NCBI GenBank assembly: GCA_042091915.1
Contig: JBELGO010000005.1
Location: 1-39,673 of the forward strand
Reading direction: 5' to 3'
Length of the DNA stretch: 39,673 bases
Source of the DNA: LSUCC0057 sp042091915
GTDB lineage: Bacteria > Pseudomonadota > Gammaproteobacteria > Pseudomonadales > Porticoccaceae
Below, one piece after another: positions 24,594-33,014 of this stretch. A program made the position numbers and the translations under genes. Each line of letters opens with the position of its first letter. Positions within the stretch are counted from its first letter, which is position 1. A model generated the notes under the pieces. That model was not told where the DNA came from, searched no databases, and worked only from the letters and a program-made list of their open reading frames with translations.

Positions 24594-25022
24594 ATGTCGA
24601 AGGTGCGGGTTATAAAATTGTTGGTCATTGCTGCGCTAACTGTCGGCGTTGTCGGTTGTTCAAAATCGGCTGACACAGAGGCTGGCGCTGCTCGCAATCC
24701 CGCTTCTGAGGTTTCAGCGCAACAAGAGAGTTCAAGTGGGCTAGAAACACTTTCGGCTATTAAATCGCAAGGGTTGAGTATATATGCCGAACGAGGCGAA
24801 CAACTCTTTGATAACTACTGCGCCGATTGTCACCCGCGCACCGGGCGCGGCGATTATCTCAAAAGGATCCCCGCAACGCTGTTGGCGCGGCGCTCACAAA
24901 GCGATTTGGTAGAGTGGATACGCGGCGTAGACCAGCACCGCGATATGCCCAGTTTTATCGACTTGTCGGCAGAGCAGCTAGAGGCATTAGCCGCCTATTT
25001 GAGTGCCGAAGTTAGCCGTTAG
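24594..25022 (+). CDS. Small lipoprotein cytochrome c
   Basis: A 142-residue monohaem c-type cytochrome, probably membrane-anchored on the periplasmic side. The signal peptide ends in a lipobox, VVGC, with Cys22. The haem site is CADCH (Cys76, Cys79, His80), and the likely sixth ligand is Met118 in HRDMPSF. A Ser/Glu-rich linker of about 40 residues lies between the anchor and the domain. Its redox partner is not visible here. ATG 24594 follows TTGGAGTCAG. Its last 11 bases overlap the convergent aminotransferase gene. Confidence 0.9.
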   Translation: MSKVRVIKLLVIAALTVGVVGCSKSADTEAGAARNPASEVSAQQESSSGLETLSAIKSQGLSIYAERGEQLFDNYCADCHPRTGRGDYLKRIPATLLARRSQSDLVEWIRGVDQHRDMPSFIDLSAEQLEALAAYLSAEVSR

Positions 25023-26292
25023 CCAGTTGTTTTTCAACGCTTGCCAAAGCGACACAGCAGCAGAACACCTGCATGGTCTGCTCTACATCAGCTAGGCTTG
25101 GAAATGACGGCGCCAAGCGTATATTGCGGTCTTCTGGATCGCGGTTATAGGGGAACGTAGCTCCTGCTGGGGTGAGTTTAACCCCCGCTGCTGCGGCCAA
25201 TTCAACGACTCTGCTGGCTGTGCCAGGCAGCGTGTCTACCGAGACAAAGTAACCGCCATTGGGACGAGTCCAACTCAGCAGTTCAGAGCCGCTAAAGTGA
25301 CCAGAAAGCGACGCCTCAACGGCCGCAAAACGCGGTGCCAAGAGTGCTTTGTGGCCAGCCATAATCTTCTCAAGGCCGCCCTCTCTCAACAGAGCGACAT
25401 GGCGCAGTTGGTTGACCTTATCTGGCCCGATCATAGCGATACCCAGGTGGTCAACCATGCTTTTTATCAACGCTGCTGAGCCGGCCATGAAACTGACACC
25501 CGCACCTGCGTGAGTAATCTTAGATGTGGAGGCGAACTGCGCCACTTGTGTACCGGCAGCTTCTGCTAAAGGCGCAATAGCGGCAAGGGGGTCGGTCTCT
25601 GCGGCGATATCGTGTACAGCGTAGGCGTTATCCCAAAGTACCAAAAAGCCAGGCTGAGCAATTTCGCCGAGCTTGGCAATGCGCTCAACCACGCGGTTAG
25701 AGTAAGTGATGCCAGTGGGGTTGGAATATTTAGGTACGTTCCACATGCCGACGATGCGGTCATCTTCGGCGATTAACCTCTCAACCGCATCCATATCGGG
25801 GCCATCACTGTGCATAGCGACAGTGACCATTTCAATGCCGAGCCGCTCACAGATAGCGAAATGGCGATCGTAGCCGGGCACCGGGCAAATGATGCGATGC
25901 TGCTCGCGAGTTTGCCACGCCGGTGCACCCGCTAAGCCAAAACGTTGCGCAAACAGCAGTGTGAAATACATCAAGGTTAAGCTGCTACTGCCGCCAGCAA
26001 TGGTGTTCTCGGCTGAGCTGCCAAGCAGTTGTGCGCCGAGTTGACGGAGCTCTGGAAGACCGTGCAGGCCGCCGTAATTGCGGCAATCTGTGCCATCCTC
26101 AGCGCGATAATTGCCGGCCAATATACCGTCTAACGAATCACTGAGGTCTAGCTGCTGCGCCGAGGGTTTGCCGCGTGTGAGGTCGAGTGCCAACGCTGCA
26201 TCGCAATGTTGTTGATACTCTTGCTGGAGGTCTTTCAACTGTGCTTTCAGTTCGTCATTAGACAGCGCGGATAGAGAGGCGGGCAGCTGCAC
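25012..26292 (-). CDS. Aspartate aminotransferase, type Ic (PLP-dependent)
   Basis: Aminotransferase of the subgroup typified by Corynebacterium AspT, converting aspartate and 2-oxoglutarate to oxaloacetate and glutamate. I choose the GTG at 26292, which has AAAGGAG five bases upstream. This gives 426 residues; the longer frame starting at a TTG runs into the promoter. Landmarks are LDLTRGKPSAQQLDLSD near the N-terminus, RNYGGLHGLPELR, MWNVPKYSNPTGITYS, and the PLP-binding Lys258 in STSKITHAGAGVSF. It is a stand-alone gene, convergent with the cytochrome gene. Confidence 0.88.
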   Translation of the reverse strand: MQLPASLSALSNDELKAQLKDLQQEYQQHCDAALALDLTRGKPSAQQLDLSDSLDGILAGNYRAEDGTDCRNYGGLHGLPELRQLGAQLLGSSAENTIAGGSSSLTLMYFTLLFAQRFGLAGAPAWQTREQHRIICPVPGYDRHFAICERLGIEMVTVAMHSDGPDMDAVERLIAEDDRIVGMWNVPKYSNPTGITYSNRVVERIAKLGEIAQPGFLVLWDNAYAVHDIAAETDPLAAIAPLAEAAGTQVAQFASTSKITHAGAGVSFMAGSAALIKSMVDHLGIAMIGPDKVNQLRHVALLREGGLEKIMAGHKALLAPRFAAVEASLSGHFSGSELLSWTRPNGGYFVSVDTLPGTASRVVELAAAAGVKLTPAGATFPYNRDPEDRNIRLAPSFPSLADVEQTMQVFCCCVALASVEKQLANG

Positions 26293-26336
26293 GGGAGCTC
26301 CTTTGTAGGCGAATAATTGGGTTGATGCTAAACGCA

Positions 26337-26365
26337 ATTATATCGCCAAAGTATTGGCGAATAAT
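26337..26365 (-). promoter_or_regulatory. Candidate promoter with palindromic operator in the spacer, for the aspartate aminotransferase gene
   Basis: On the - strand a perfect TATAAT (26342-26337) lies 45 bases before the GTG start. The 17 bases upstream (26343-26359) contain the perfect inverted repeat CGCCAA-N4-TTGGCG (26344-26359). The -35 position reads ATTATT, a poor match. A weak -35 with a palindrome filling the spacer suggests control by a dimeric DNA-binding protein. This is inferred from sequence shape only. Confidence 0.5.
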
Positions 26366-26433
26366 AGAATTTTCACTGGGTTCCTCGCAGCCTGAGTACG
26401 TTTTAACGCACTTAGGCCGCTTGCTGCCACAGT

Positions 26434-28320
26434 TTAGGGTGTATACCAGATGGGAGAGCTGTAGGCCCGCTCTTGGTGCGAGAGTACGGCATCATCGGGA
26501 ATAGCCGCAGCATCGCCATAGCGCGCTTTATCGTAAGCTAGCCAAGTGGGTGTCTCTATCTCCAGTACGCGAACGTAGTAAAACGCGTGTTGGTTGGGAT
26601 CGAACTCTGGATCTTGCCAAACAGTGCTCAATGATGGGCTGCCGTAGCGGTTGGTATAGCCAGCACCGTCGACTGTCGAGGGCAACTGAGGAATCTTGCC
26701 GCGGGAGTTGCTGCGACGCTGGTCAGACCAGGCAACGTTGAAGACTTTTTCGCGGCGTTTGCCGTGATTATCCAGCCAGCCTTTCACCACCTGCAGTCTG
26801 TCTAAATTGGCGCCATCTGGATCTTTTTGTGCGCTAATTAACAGCCGCAGTGGTTGCCCCGCAGCGGATTGGGTTAGATCGCCGCCCATCGGCACCCCTT
26901 TGCTGTAACCGACAGCAGCGATATTGGGTAGCAAGTGGTCATTGCTTTCGAATCCCCATCCGCCAAAAACGCGCAGCGCAATACGTGTTCCTGTGGTGGC
27001 ATAAACCTCTTTGCGTTTAAAGCTATCAAAAATAGCCTCGCGAGAATTGGCGCTGCTCCAACTAGCAACTAGGCCACCTGCGGTGGATTCGTAAGAGGCT
27101 ACCGAAACATCTTCGGCGCCTGGGTACTTTTGAATGATGTCCCCATTGTAGCGGTAGTTGCCGGCGTTGGGTTCTGCAGGGGTGGCCTTAGAAAAGAAGT
27201 TATCTTCGTCCGGGGTAGATAAGCTAGTGTGAGAGTCTGTAGAGCCAATCAAACCAAATTTGAACGGATTGACGCCCAGTTTTTCCTCAAATTGTAGACC
27301 GCGCTTGAGCGCCTCTCGGGCATATTCGCCCGGCAACATTTCGGGTGTTTTGGCAGTCGTGCCAAAGTTACCGCGGTCCCATGTGGCGAAGTCGGCAAAC
27401 TCATCATTGGGGGAGAGCAGAGGATGGGCTTCGCTGTCACCTTTGATTTGTGTCACCTCATAAACCGGCTCCCAGCGCTGGCGGCGCGCAGCGTAATCGG
27501 CATTAATGGGATCGCCATTAAAAGTGGTGTCGGCAAACATCAATCCGCTAGAGAGGTTGCCGTTGTGAGGTATAGCAAGAACATCTCCACCAGTGGTCTC
27601 TTCGTAATGAGCCATAAATGCCCAAAGCTTCTCGGGGTCAGGTGAATCGGCTTGGCTAAACGGCATGATTTGGCCCACTTTGTCGGCGTTGTCGCGAAAC
27701 ATCACCACTCGGTGTAAGTTGTTCATATCAATGGCTGAGGTGAACTCGTAACCGAGCAACGTGGTGAAGACCCCGGGCTGGTTGTGCGCCTGCGCAGCGG
27801 CGAGTTGTCGCTCCCACATTGGGCGCAGCACTTCGTTGCGGTGTAGCGGAAACTCACCGCGTTTACGCGATAGGGCATACAGTTTGTAGGCGCCAACCGG
27901 ATCGCCCTGTTTGATTTTGGCATGCATCTGGCTGCCTAGGGGATCTTGCGTGGCGATAGGATTCTCCTCGCGCAGCAGGGGCGCCAGCCCCATCGACTCA
28001 CCGTGGTCTGCGATCAATAAAAAATCCAATGGCCGGCGCAATTTGGCGCGCGCACCATAGGTGGCGGTAACTGTCTCACCTTTGGCAAAGCGATAGGCAG
28101 CATCGGGGCCGAGCTTGTCACCGACCATCCCGGCATCGTAAGAAAAACTGGTATGCAAGTGCGTGTCGCCAAACAGCAACTGGTTGGGGAAGTTTTCTTG
28201 TAGGGGCGGTGAGTATTCACTGCCTGTAGCGCAGGCTACGGGTATCAATGTAGCGGAGCCAACACTTAAGGTAAGTGCTAGCGCTAGCTTGCGTTTTACT
28301 CTACAGGCGGCAGTGAACAT
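26434..28320 (-). CDS. DUF3604 domain protein, exported PHP-like hydrolase
   Basis: A 628-residue exported protein of the DUF3604 family, which has a PHP-type metal-binding fold; substrates are not known. After a signal sequence (about 10-30) with an ATYPICAL lipobox-like PVAC around Cys30, metal-ligand motifs are LLFGDTHLHTSFS (DTHLHT 52-57), ADHGESMG (from about 104), IPHNGN and GSTDSHT. It ends in PIWYTP. The gene is divergent from the TonB receptor at 28600 across 279 bp, so the two may serve uptake and cleavage of the same external compound. That link is inferred from position. Confidence 0.82.
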   Translation of the reverse strand: MFTAACRVKRKLALALTLSVGSATLIPVACATGSEYSPPLQENFPNQLLFGDTHLHTSFSYDAGMVGDKLGPDAAYRFAKGETVTATYGARAKLRRPLDFLLIADHGESMGLAPLLREENPIATQDPLGSQMHAKIKQGDPVGAYKLYALSRKRGEFPLHRNEVLRPMWERQLAAAQAHNQPGVFTTLLGYEFTSAIDMNNLHRVVMFRDNADKVGQIMPFSQADSPDPEKLWAFMAHYEETTGGDVLAIPHNGNLSSGLMFADTTFNGDPINADYAARRQRWEPVYEVTQIKGDSEAHPLLSPNDEFADFATWDRGNFGTTAKTPEMLPGEYAREALKRGLQFEEKLGVNPFKFGLIGSTDSHTSLSTPDEDNFFSKATPAEPNAGNYRYNGDIIQKYPGAEDVSVASYESTAGGLVASWSSANSREAIFDSFKRKEVYATTGTRIALRVFGGWGFESNDHLLPNIAAVGYSKGVPMGGDLTQSAAGQPLRLLISAQKDPDGANLDRLQVVKGWLDNHGKRREKVFNVAWSDQRRSNSRGKIPQLPSTVDGAGYTNRYGSPSLSTVWQDPEFDPNQHAFYYVRVLEIETPTWLAYDKARYGDAAAIPDDAVLSHQERAYSSPIWYTP

Positions 28321-28599
28321 GGTTTTTTCCTTAGTAATTTAATCGTGCAAGCTCATAGACGAAGAGCAACAATCATACGCTTGTGGACAATAATTAATGA
28401 TTTGCTAGTCATGACTGAAGGGTCACGGTACATAAAGAAATTGCGGTTCACTACTATAATGCTAGTACAACTATTGTTATATTCATGTCGCACTGATTAT
28501 ATACAGTGTCACAGTGAAGGGATGCAAGGAGATAGGCGACAGAGTTCGCAGCATAAAGCCTTTAACATTGAAGGCAAATTAAAGCCCAAGGGGAAAACA
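28321..28599. promoter_or_regulatory. Divergent control region between DUF3604 gene and TonB receptor gene
   Basis: This 279-bp gap is the longest in the window and is A/T-rich. On + I see TTGTTA (28474-28479) and TATATA (28498-28503), 18 bases apart, as a candidate promoter for the receptor. There is also a perfect TATAAT (28455-28460) without a good -35. An in-frame upstream extension of the receptor frame to 28345 is non-coding in appearance. No riboswitch or Fur box was recognised. Confidence 0.4.
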
Positions 28600-31008
28600 A
28601 TGAAAAAAACACCATTAAGCCTGTATACCGCTGCGTTTGTCGCTGCGGCCGTTGCCGCTCCAACTATGGCGCAAAATTTAACACTGGAAGAGATAGTCGT
28701 CAATGCCACAAAGCGCACTGAAGGCCTCCAAGAGGTGCCTATCGCCATCTCCGTTATGGGCGGCGAAGAGATCAGCGAGAAAGGCCTGACAAAAATGGAA
28801 GACCTCGCCGCTTATATGCCCAACGTGCATGTCGCCGAGGCGAGTGCCGGTACGCAGCTGTTTATACGCGGTATTGGTTCGGGACTTAACTACGGTTTTG
28901 AACAGTCAGTCGGTACTTTTGTCGATGGCGTTTACTTTGGTCGCGGCCGCAGTGCGCGCGGCAAATTCCTGGATATCGAGCGCGTCGAAGTGCTCAAAGG
29001 CCCGCAGTCTACTCTTTTTGGCAAAAACACGATTGCCGGGGCATTGAATATTACTACGGGTCAGCCCACTGAAGAGTTTGAAGGTTATGTCAGTGTCGGC
29101 CGCACCAGCGAGTTGGATGCCACCACTTTTACCAGCGTAGTTTCGGGGCCACTCAGTGATAATGTGCGCGGCCGTTTGGCGGTGCGCTCCTATGAAGACG
29201 AAGGTTATGTCACCAATAATGCTCCAGCAGGTGAAGATGCCCCTCAAACAGACAGCTTCTATTTGCGCGGCACCTTGGCTATTGATCTCAATGAAGAGTG
29301 GACGGCGACGATAAAAGCAGAGCATGGCAACTACGATGTGATCGGCCGCCAAGAAGTGATTTCTAAAGTGGGGAGTTCAGCTGGCGCGTTTTATACAGTC
29401 GATGGAACGGCCAATTTCGAACCCGGTTTTGGCTACACAAATTACGAGCAAAATGTGTTAGATTTGCCTCTTTTTGACGACACCGAGTCCAATATACTGC
29501 AGCTAACTTTGGATGGTGCCTTTGCTGGACACGGTGTCAAGTTAGTGGTTGCGGGTACGGACTACGAGTTCACTAACAGCTTGGATACAGACTACAGCCC
29601 ATTAAAACTACTCAACCGTGGTCGCACAGAAGAGCATGATCAATTTAGTGCGGAGCTAATTATCAGCTCTGATACCGACAGTAGCCTCGAGTATTTGGCG
29701 GGCGGCTTCTATCAGAGTGAGGAATTAAGCCACAATCGCTATACCCATATCAACTTATCTGCGGTGTCGTTGCTCGAGCCCACTATTTTAGGGCTAGCTG
29801 GGCAGACTGTTTCTGGGGTATTGGACGCAACTGCCTTTAGCAATTTTGCTCAAGATTCCGACAGTTGGTCTATTTTTGCGGAGGGTACATACCATATCAA
29901 TGACTCCTTTAGAGTCACGGCTGGCCTTCGCTATTCCGAAGATGAGAAGAGTATGACCAAATCGGGCACTATTACTCACCTTGTGCCAGGATCACCCACT
30001 GACGTATTGAGTGGGGTTTCAGCGGTTGGTGCAGGTTTGCCAGGAGCAGGTACTGAATTTAATCCAGATGAGAACGTACTAGAATATATCTATCGTGCTG
30101 GACTAGTTCTGGCTTCAGTTCACGGGTACTCCCGTGAACGAGAAGAGGATCATGTCACTGGTCATATTAACTTCCAGTGGGATATGTCTGACGACACAAT
30201 GGTCTACTTGGAGCTGGGCAACGGTTACAAAGCGGGCGGCTTCGATGAAGATAACGGCATGGGCCGCGAAGTTGAAGAAATTTCAGCGGGGGTCTTTGAC
30301 GACCTGGCAGACTTCGAAGATGAGTCAGTGGAGACGCTAGAAATCGGCGCCAAAATTAACCTGGCAGAGGGTCGCGGTCGTCTCAATGTCGCGGCATTTA
30401 CCAGCCTCTATGAAGATGTCCAGGTCTCTACCTTTGATGGTACCGCTGCATTTGTAGTCGGCAACGCCGCAGAGTCAGAAGTAACAGGTGTTGAGGCCGA
30501 TGTGCTCTATCGGCTGACCGAATCGCTGACGCTCAATGGTGCTTTTGCCTATTTAGATGCCACTTATAAATCATTTCCTTCAGCTGCCTGTTTTGATGGC
30601 CAAACTGCAGAGCAGGGTTGTACTGCAGGCTCGCAAGACCTCAGTGGCCAACCGCTGCAGTTTGCCCCTGAGTACACAGCCAATGTGGGTATCGCTTACG
30701 AGGCTGAAATAGCTGCGGGGCTTATCCTTAGTGCCGGGCTCGATTACAACTGGAGCGATGATGTGGTGGTTGCCGCAGATCTTGATGATCACTTGATTCA
30801 AGAGAGCTTCGGTAAACTCAACGGACGCATCGCTTTGGCGGGTAATGAGCAGTGGCAAGTTGCCCTGGTGGGTAAAAACCTCACTGATGAAGAGACCTTT
30901 ATGTGGGGCAATGACATCCCACTTGGTGCTCTCGGGTTCAGCGGCTCTTACTTTAAGATGATTGATCCGCCGCGCACTTTCGAGCTGTCCGGCCGTATCA
31001 ACTTCTAG
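28600..31008 (+). CDS. TonB-dependent outer-membrane receptor
   Basis: An 802-residue outer-membrane gated transporter driven by TonB. ATG 28600 is preceded by AAGGGGAAAA. The signal peptide MKKTPLSLYTAAFVAAAVAA ends near TMAQ (about 24). The TonB box lies in LEEIVVNATKR (about 28-38). The plug domain has FIRGIGSG, SVGTFVDGVYFGRGRSARG and ERVEVLKGPQSTLFGKNTIAG. The rest is the 22-strand barrel, ending FELSGRINF with terminal Phe. The family resembles the large group used by marine and sphingomonad-type bacteria for carbohydrates, lipids or aromatics; the ligand cannot be told. Confidence 0.92.
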   Translation: MKKTPLSLYTAAFVAAAVAAPTMAQNLTLEEIVVNATKRTEGLQEVPIAISVMGGEEISEKGLTKMEDLAAYMPNVHVAEASAGTQLFIRGIGSGLNYGFEQSVGTFVDGVYFGRGRSARGKFLDIERVEVLKGPQSTLFGKNTIAGALNITTGQPTEEFEGYVSVGRTSELDATTFTSVVSGPLSDNVRGRLAVRSYEDEGYVTNNAPAGEDAPQTDSFYLRGTLAIDLNEEWTATIKAEHGNYDVIGRQEVISKVGSSAGAFYTVDGTANFEPGFGYTNYEQNVLDLPLFDDTESNILQLTLDGAFAGHGVKLVVAGTDYEFTNSLDTDYSPLKLLNRGRTEEHDQFSAELIISSDTDSSLEYLAGGFYQSEELSHNRYTHINLSAVSLLEPTILGLAGQTVSGVLDATAFSNFAQDSDSWSIFAEGTYHINDSFRVTAGLRYSEDEKSMTKSGTITHLVPGSPTDVLSGVSAVGAGLPGAGTEFNPDENVLEYIYRAGLVLASVHGYSREREEDHVTGHINFQWDMSDDTMVYLELGNGYKAGGFDEDNGMGREVEEISAGVFDDLADFEDESVETLEIGAKINLAEGRGRLNVAAFTSLYEDVQVSTFDGTAAFVVGNAAESEVTGVEADVLYRLTESLTLNGAFAYLDATYKSFPSAACFDGQTAEQGCTAGSQDLSGQPLQFAPEYTANVGIAYEAEIAAGLILSAGLDYNWSDDVVVAADLDDHLIQESFGKLNGRIALAGNEQWQVALVGKNLTDEETFMWGNDIPLGALGFSGSYFKMIDPPRTFELSGRINF

Positions 31009-31024
31009 AGGTTATATAGGTCTT

Positions 31025-31057
31025 AAAAAACCGCGGTGGAGACACCGCGGTTTTTTT
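31025..31057. terminator. Bidirectional rho-independent terminator after the TonB receptor gene
   Basis: CCGCGGTG (31031-31038) and CACCGCGG (31043-31050) form a perfect 8-bp stem with a GAGA loop, flanked by A6 and T7. It lies between the receptor (+) and the convergent sulfotransferase-like gene (-), serving both. Confidence 0.93.
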
Positions 31058-31068
31058 ATTGTTGAGAG

Positions 31069-32061
31069 TTATTGGGAGTTATTAAAATTCTGCCAAGCTT
31101 TATACAGCTGCTCATCGTCGATTGAAGGCTCAATGTAGTCACGTTTATTTAATTCAGTGCGCGCCAATGGAGTATTTTTTTGTGAGTCGTTGTGAATTGC
31201 TTGTTGAGTATGACTGGTCGAGTGCGGCCAACCGAGATGCCTGGCAAGACGAGCTGCTGAAGCATGCGGCTCAGATATCAGCTCACCGTAATTAATGCTC
31301 AGCATGTCGCTTGCGTTATTCAACAATCCTTTGGCAATTTGGGCCCTTTTATAGTTGTGTAGAGCGCCATTTAGGCTGTGACCAAAAGCTTTGTGCTGAG
31401 ATCTGAACCAAGTTGCAAAATCTCTATCTAAAAAAATAGTTTTTTGGGTGTATCGACATACCTGTAGCAACATAAGCGGTGCGAGATTGGCGTGTGCACG
31501 CATTTTTATCAGTACCGGAAGATGGGTTTGTAGTGGTTGCAGCAATAGCTGCGTGGTTAGAAATAGCGCGCGGGATAGATTGCGAATTTCCTTTTTCGGT
31601 CTGCCAGGGAGCTTGCGGTTGCGAACAGCATGAGTTAGCCGTGCAATCTGTGTAAAGTAGTCCGGCTCTGACAGAGCTATGGTCTCTTTGCTGCCAACCA
31701 TTTGTGTCGCCAATGTTGATCCACAACGCCCTGGAGAATAGAGAAAAATAGGATCTGGCCCAATTTTTGGGGTCAACAGTTGGCTGACTTGTTGCCAATT
31801 TAGTGATGCGTAGAGCTCACAGTTGTCGCGCAAATAGAGGTAGTGAAACGGCGCCTTTGCCGCGAGGTGAGGGTCTGTGTCCAAAGCAACTATTAGGCGA
31901 TTATTGGTGAGGTCTAGGCAATAGGGAATGGCCTTGGTTAAACGCTGAGCGGCAAACTGTTTATCGCGGCTGACTCGCAGTCTGGCGAGGTCTGTTACGG
32001 ATACTACGCTGAACGGAGCTCTCGATTCTGCACGGCCGTGGTAAAGTGTGAGATCAAACAT
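31069..32061 (-). CDS. Sulfotransferase-like P-loop protein
   Basis: A 330-residue cytosolic protein. Residues 105-118 read IFLYSPGRCGSTLA, the shape of the 5'-phosphosulfate-binding loop of PAPS-dependent sulfotransferases (PxRSGTT-like; here SPGRCGSTL). Next come SEPDYF (131-136) and a later KTIFLDRDFATWFRSQ, which looks like the 3'-phosphate segment that follows in this family. The N-terminal ~100 residues are unassigned. The donor, acceptor and even the enzymatic activity are not established by sequence. It is divergent (53 bp apart) from the GT2 gene. Base composition looks more A/T-rich than the housekeeping genes. Confidence 0.68.
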   Translation of the reverse strand: MFDLTLYHGRAESRAPFSVVSVTDLARLRVSRDKQFAAQRLTKAIPYCLDLTNNRLIVALDTDPHLAAKAPFHYLYLRDNCELYASLNWQQVSQLLTPKIGPDPIFLYSPGRCGSTLATQMVGSKETIALSEPDYFTQIARLTHAVRNRKLPGRPKKEIRNLSRALFLTTQLLLQPLQTHLPVLIKMRAHANLAPLMLLQVCRYTQKTIFLDRDFATWFRSQHKAFGHSLNGALHNYKRAQIAKGLLNNASDMLSINYGELISEPHASAARLARHLGWPHSTSHTQQAIHNDSQKNTPLARTELNKRDYIEPSIDDEQLYKAWQNFNNSQ

Positions 32062-32114
32062 CGTTATTACTCGTAGTTGTGCCGATAATTAAGTGAGAAA
32101 AGAGGGGGTGAGTC

Positions 32115-33014
32115 TTGAAAGTGAGTGTGGTTATTGCAGCGAATAATGCCAGCAGTTACATCCAAGCAGCAGTCGAATCAATCCTCAACCAAACACTCAC
32201 GGATTTAGAATGCATCGTAATCGATGATGGTAGCATTGATCAAACCCTTGAAGCCTTAGCGGACAATACCGATCCGCGGTTGCGTACCTTCCAGCTTCCT
32301 ATTAATTGCGGTATCGCAGCAGCAACTAATTTGGGTATAAAGCTCGCTAAAGGAGAGTATATTGCAGTGATGGACGCTGACGATATCGCGATGCCAGAGA
32401 GGCTTCAGCTCCAAGTCGATTTTCTACAGCGTGAAACTAATATTCACTTTGTAGGTGGGGCAGCACTGCGCGTAGCAGATGATGGAATTACGCTGCTTAA
32501 CCCAATAAAACTAGCAGCGACTGATGCAGAGATCAAAGCGCAAATGATGTTAGTAAACGGCTCCGCTCTCTTGAACCCGACTACTATGGGCCGAACAGAT
32601 TTTATCCGTCAAAATAGGCTCTATTATCCGCCTCTGCGTCGCGGGCAGGAGCAGGGTATGTGGGCTGCAGCCGTAAGATGTGGTGCAAATTTTGCTAATT
32701 TAAATGAGGTGTTGTTGCGCAAACGTCGGCATAAATCCAACGTGACTAATCAGTTCAGTGCTACTGATGCCAAATTGAGCTTTGAGTTGAGGCAACGTTT
32801 AGTTGCGATGTATTACCCCACCCTCACACATCTAGATATTTCAATGATAGCCAGAATGCTTTCCAATGGAACAAAAGTCTCCACAGCACTTTACGAGAGA
32901 ACAGCGAGGGCAGTAGCTTCAGCGCAAACAGTGACCAAAAGTTTTTACGGTGAATCTAAGCCGCGAGCCAAGTTAATACTGCAGCGCTACGTAGATCGGC
33001 TTGAGCGTTCGTAA
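32115..33014 (+). CDS. GT2 family glycosyltransferase
   Basis: A 299-residue GT-A fold enzyme that would transfer a sugar from a nucleotide-sugar donor. It begins with a TTG codon (32115) after GGGGGTGAG: KVSVVIAANNASSYIQAAV, then IVIDDGSIDQTLEAL (nucleotide-binding DDGS) and the DxD-type metal motif YIAVMDADDIAMPERL. The C-terminal part is basic with a helical tail ending DRLERS and no membrane segment. Donor and acceptor are unknown. Its last 28 bases overlap the convergent fusion gene at 32987-35821. Confidence 0.85.
   Translation: MKVSVVIAANNASSYIQAAVESILNQTLTDLECIVIDDGSIDQTLEALADNTDPRLRTFQLPINCGIAAATNLGIKLAKGEYIAVMDADDIAMPERLQLQVDFLQRETNIHFVGGAALRVADDGITLLNPIKLAATDAEIKAQMMLVNGSALLNPTTMGRTDFIRQNRLYYPPLRRGQEQGMWAAAVRCGANFANLNEVLLRKRRHKSNVTNQFSATDAKLSFELRQRLVAMYYPTLTHLDISMIARMLSNGTKVSTALYERTARAVASAQTVTKSFYGESKPRAKLILQRYVDRLERS

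Noticed and set aside
28345..28599. Upstream extension of the TonB receptor frame
   Set aside because: It lacks a ribosome site, precedes a clear signal peptide, and the region holds promoter-like sequence.
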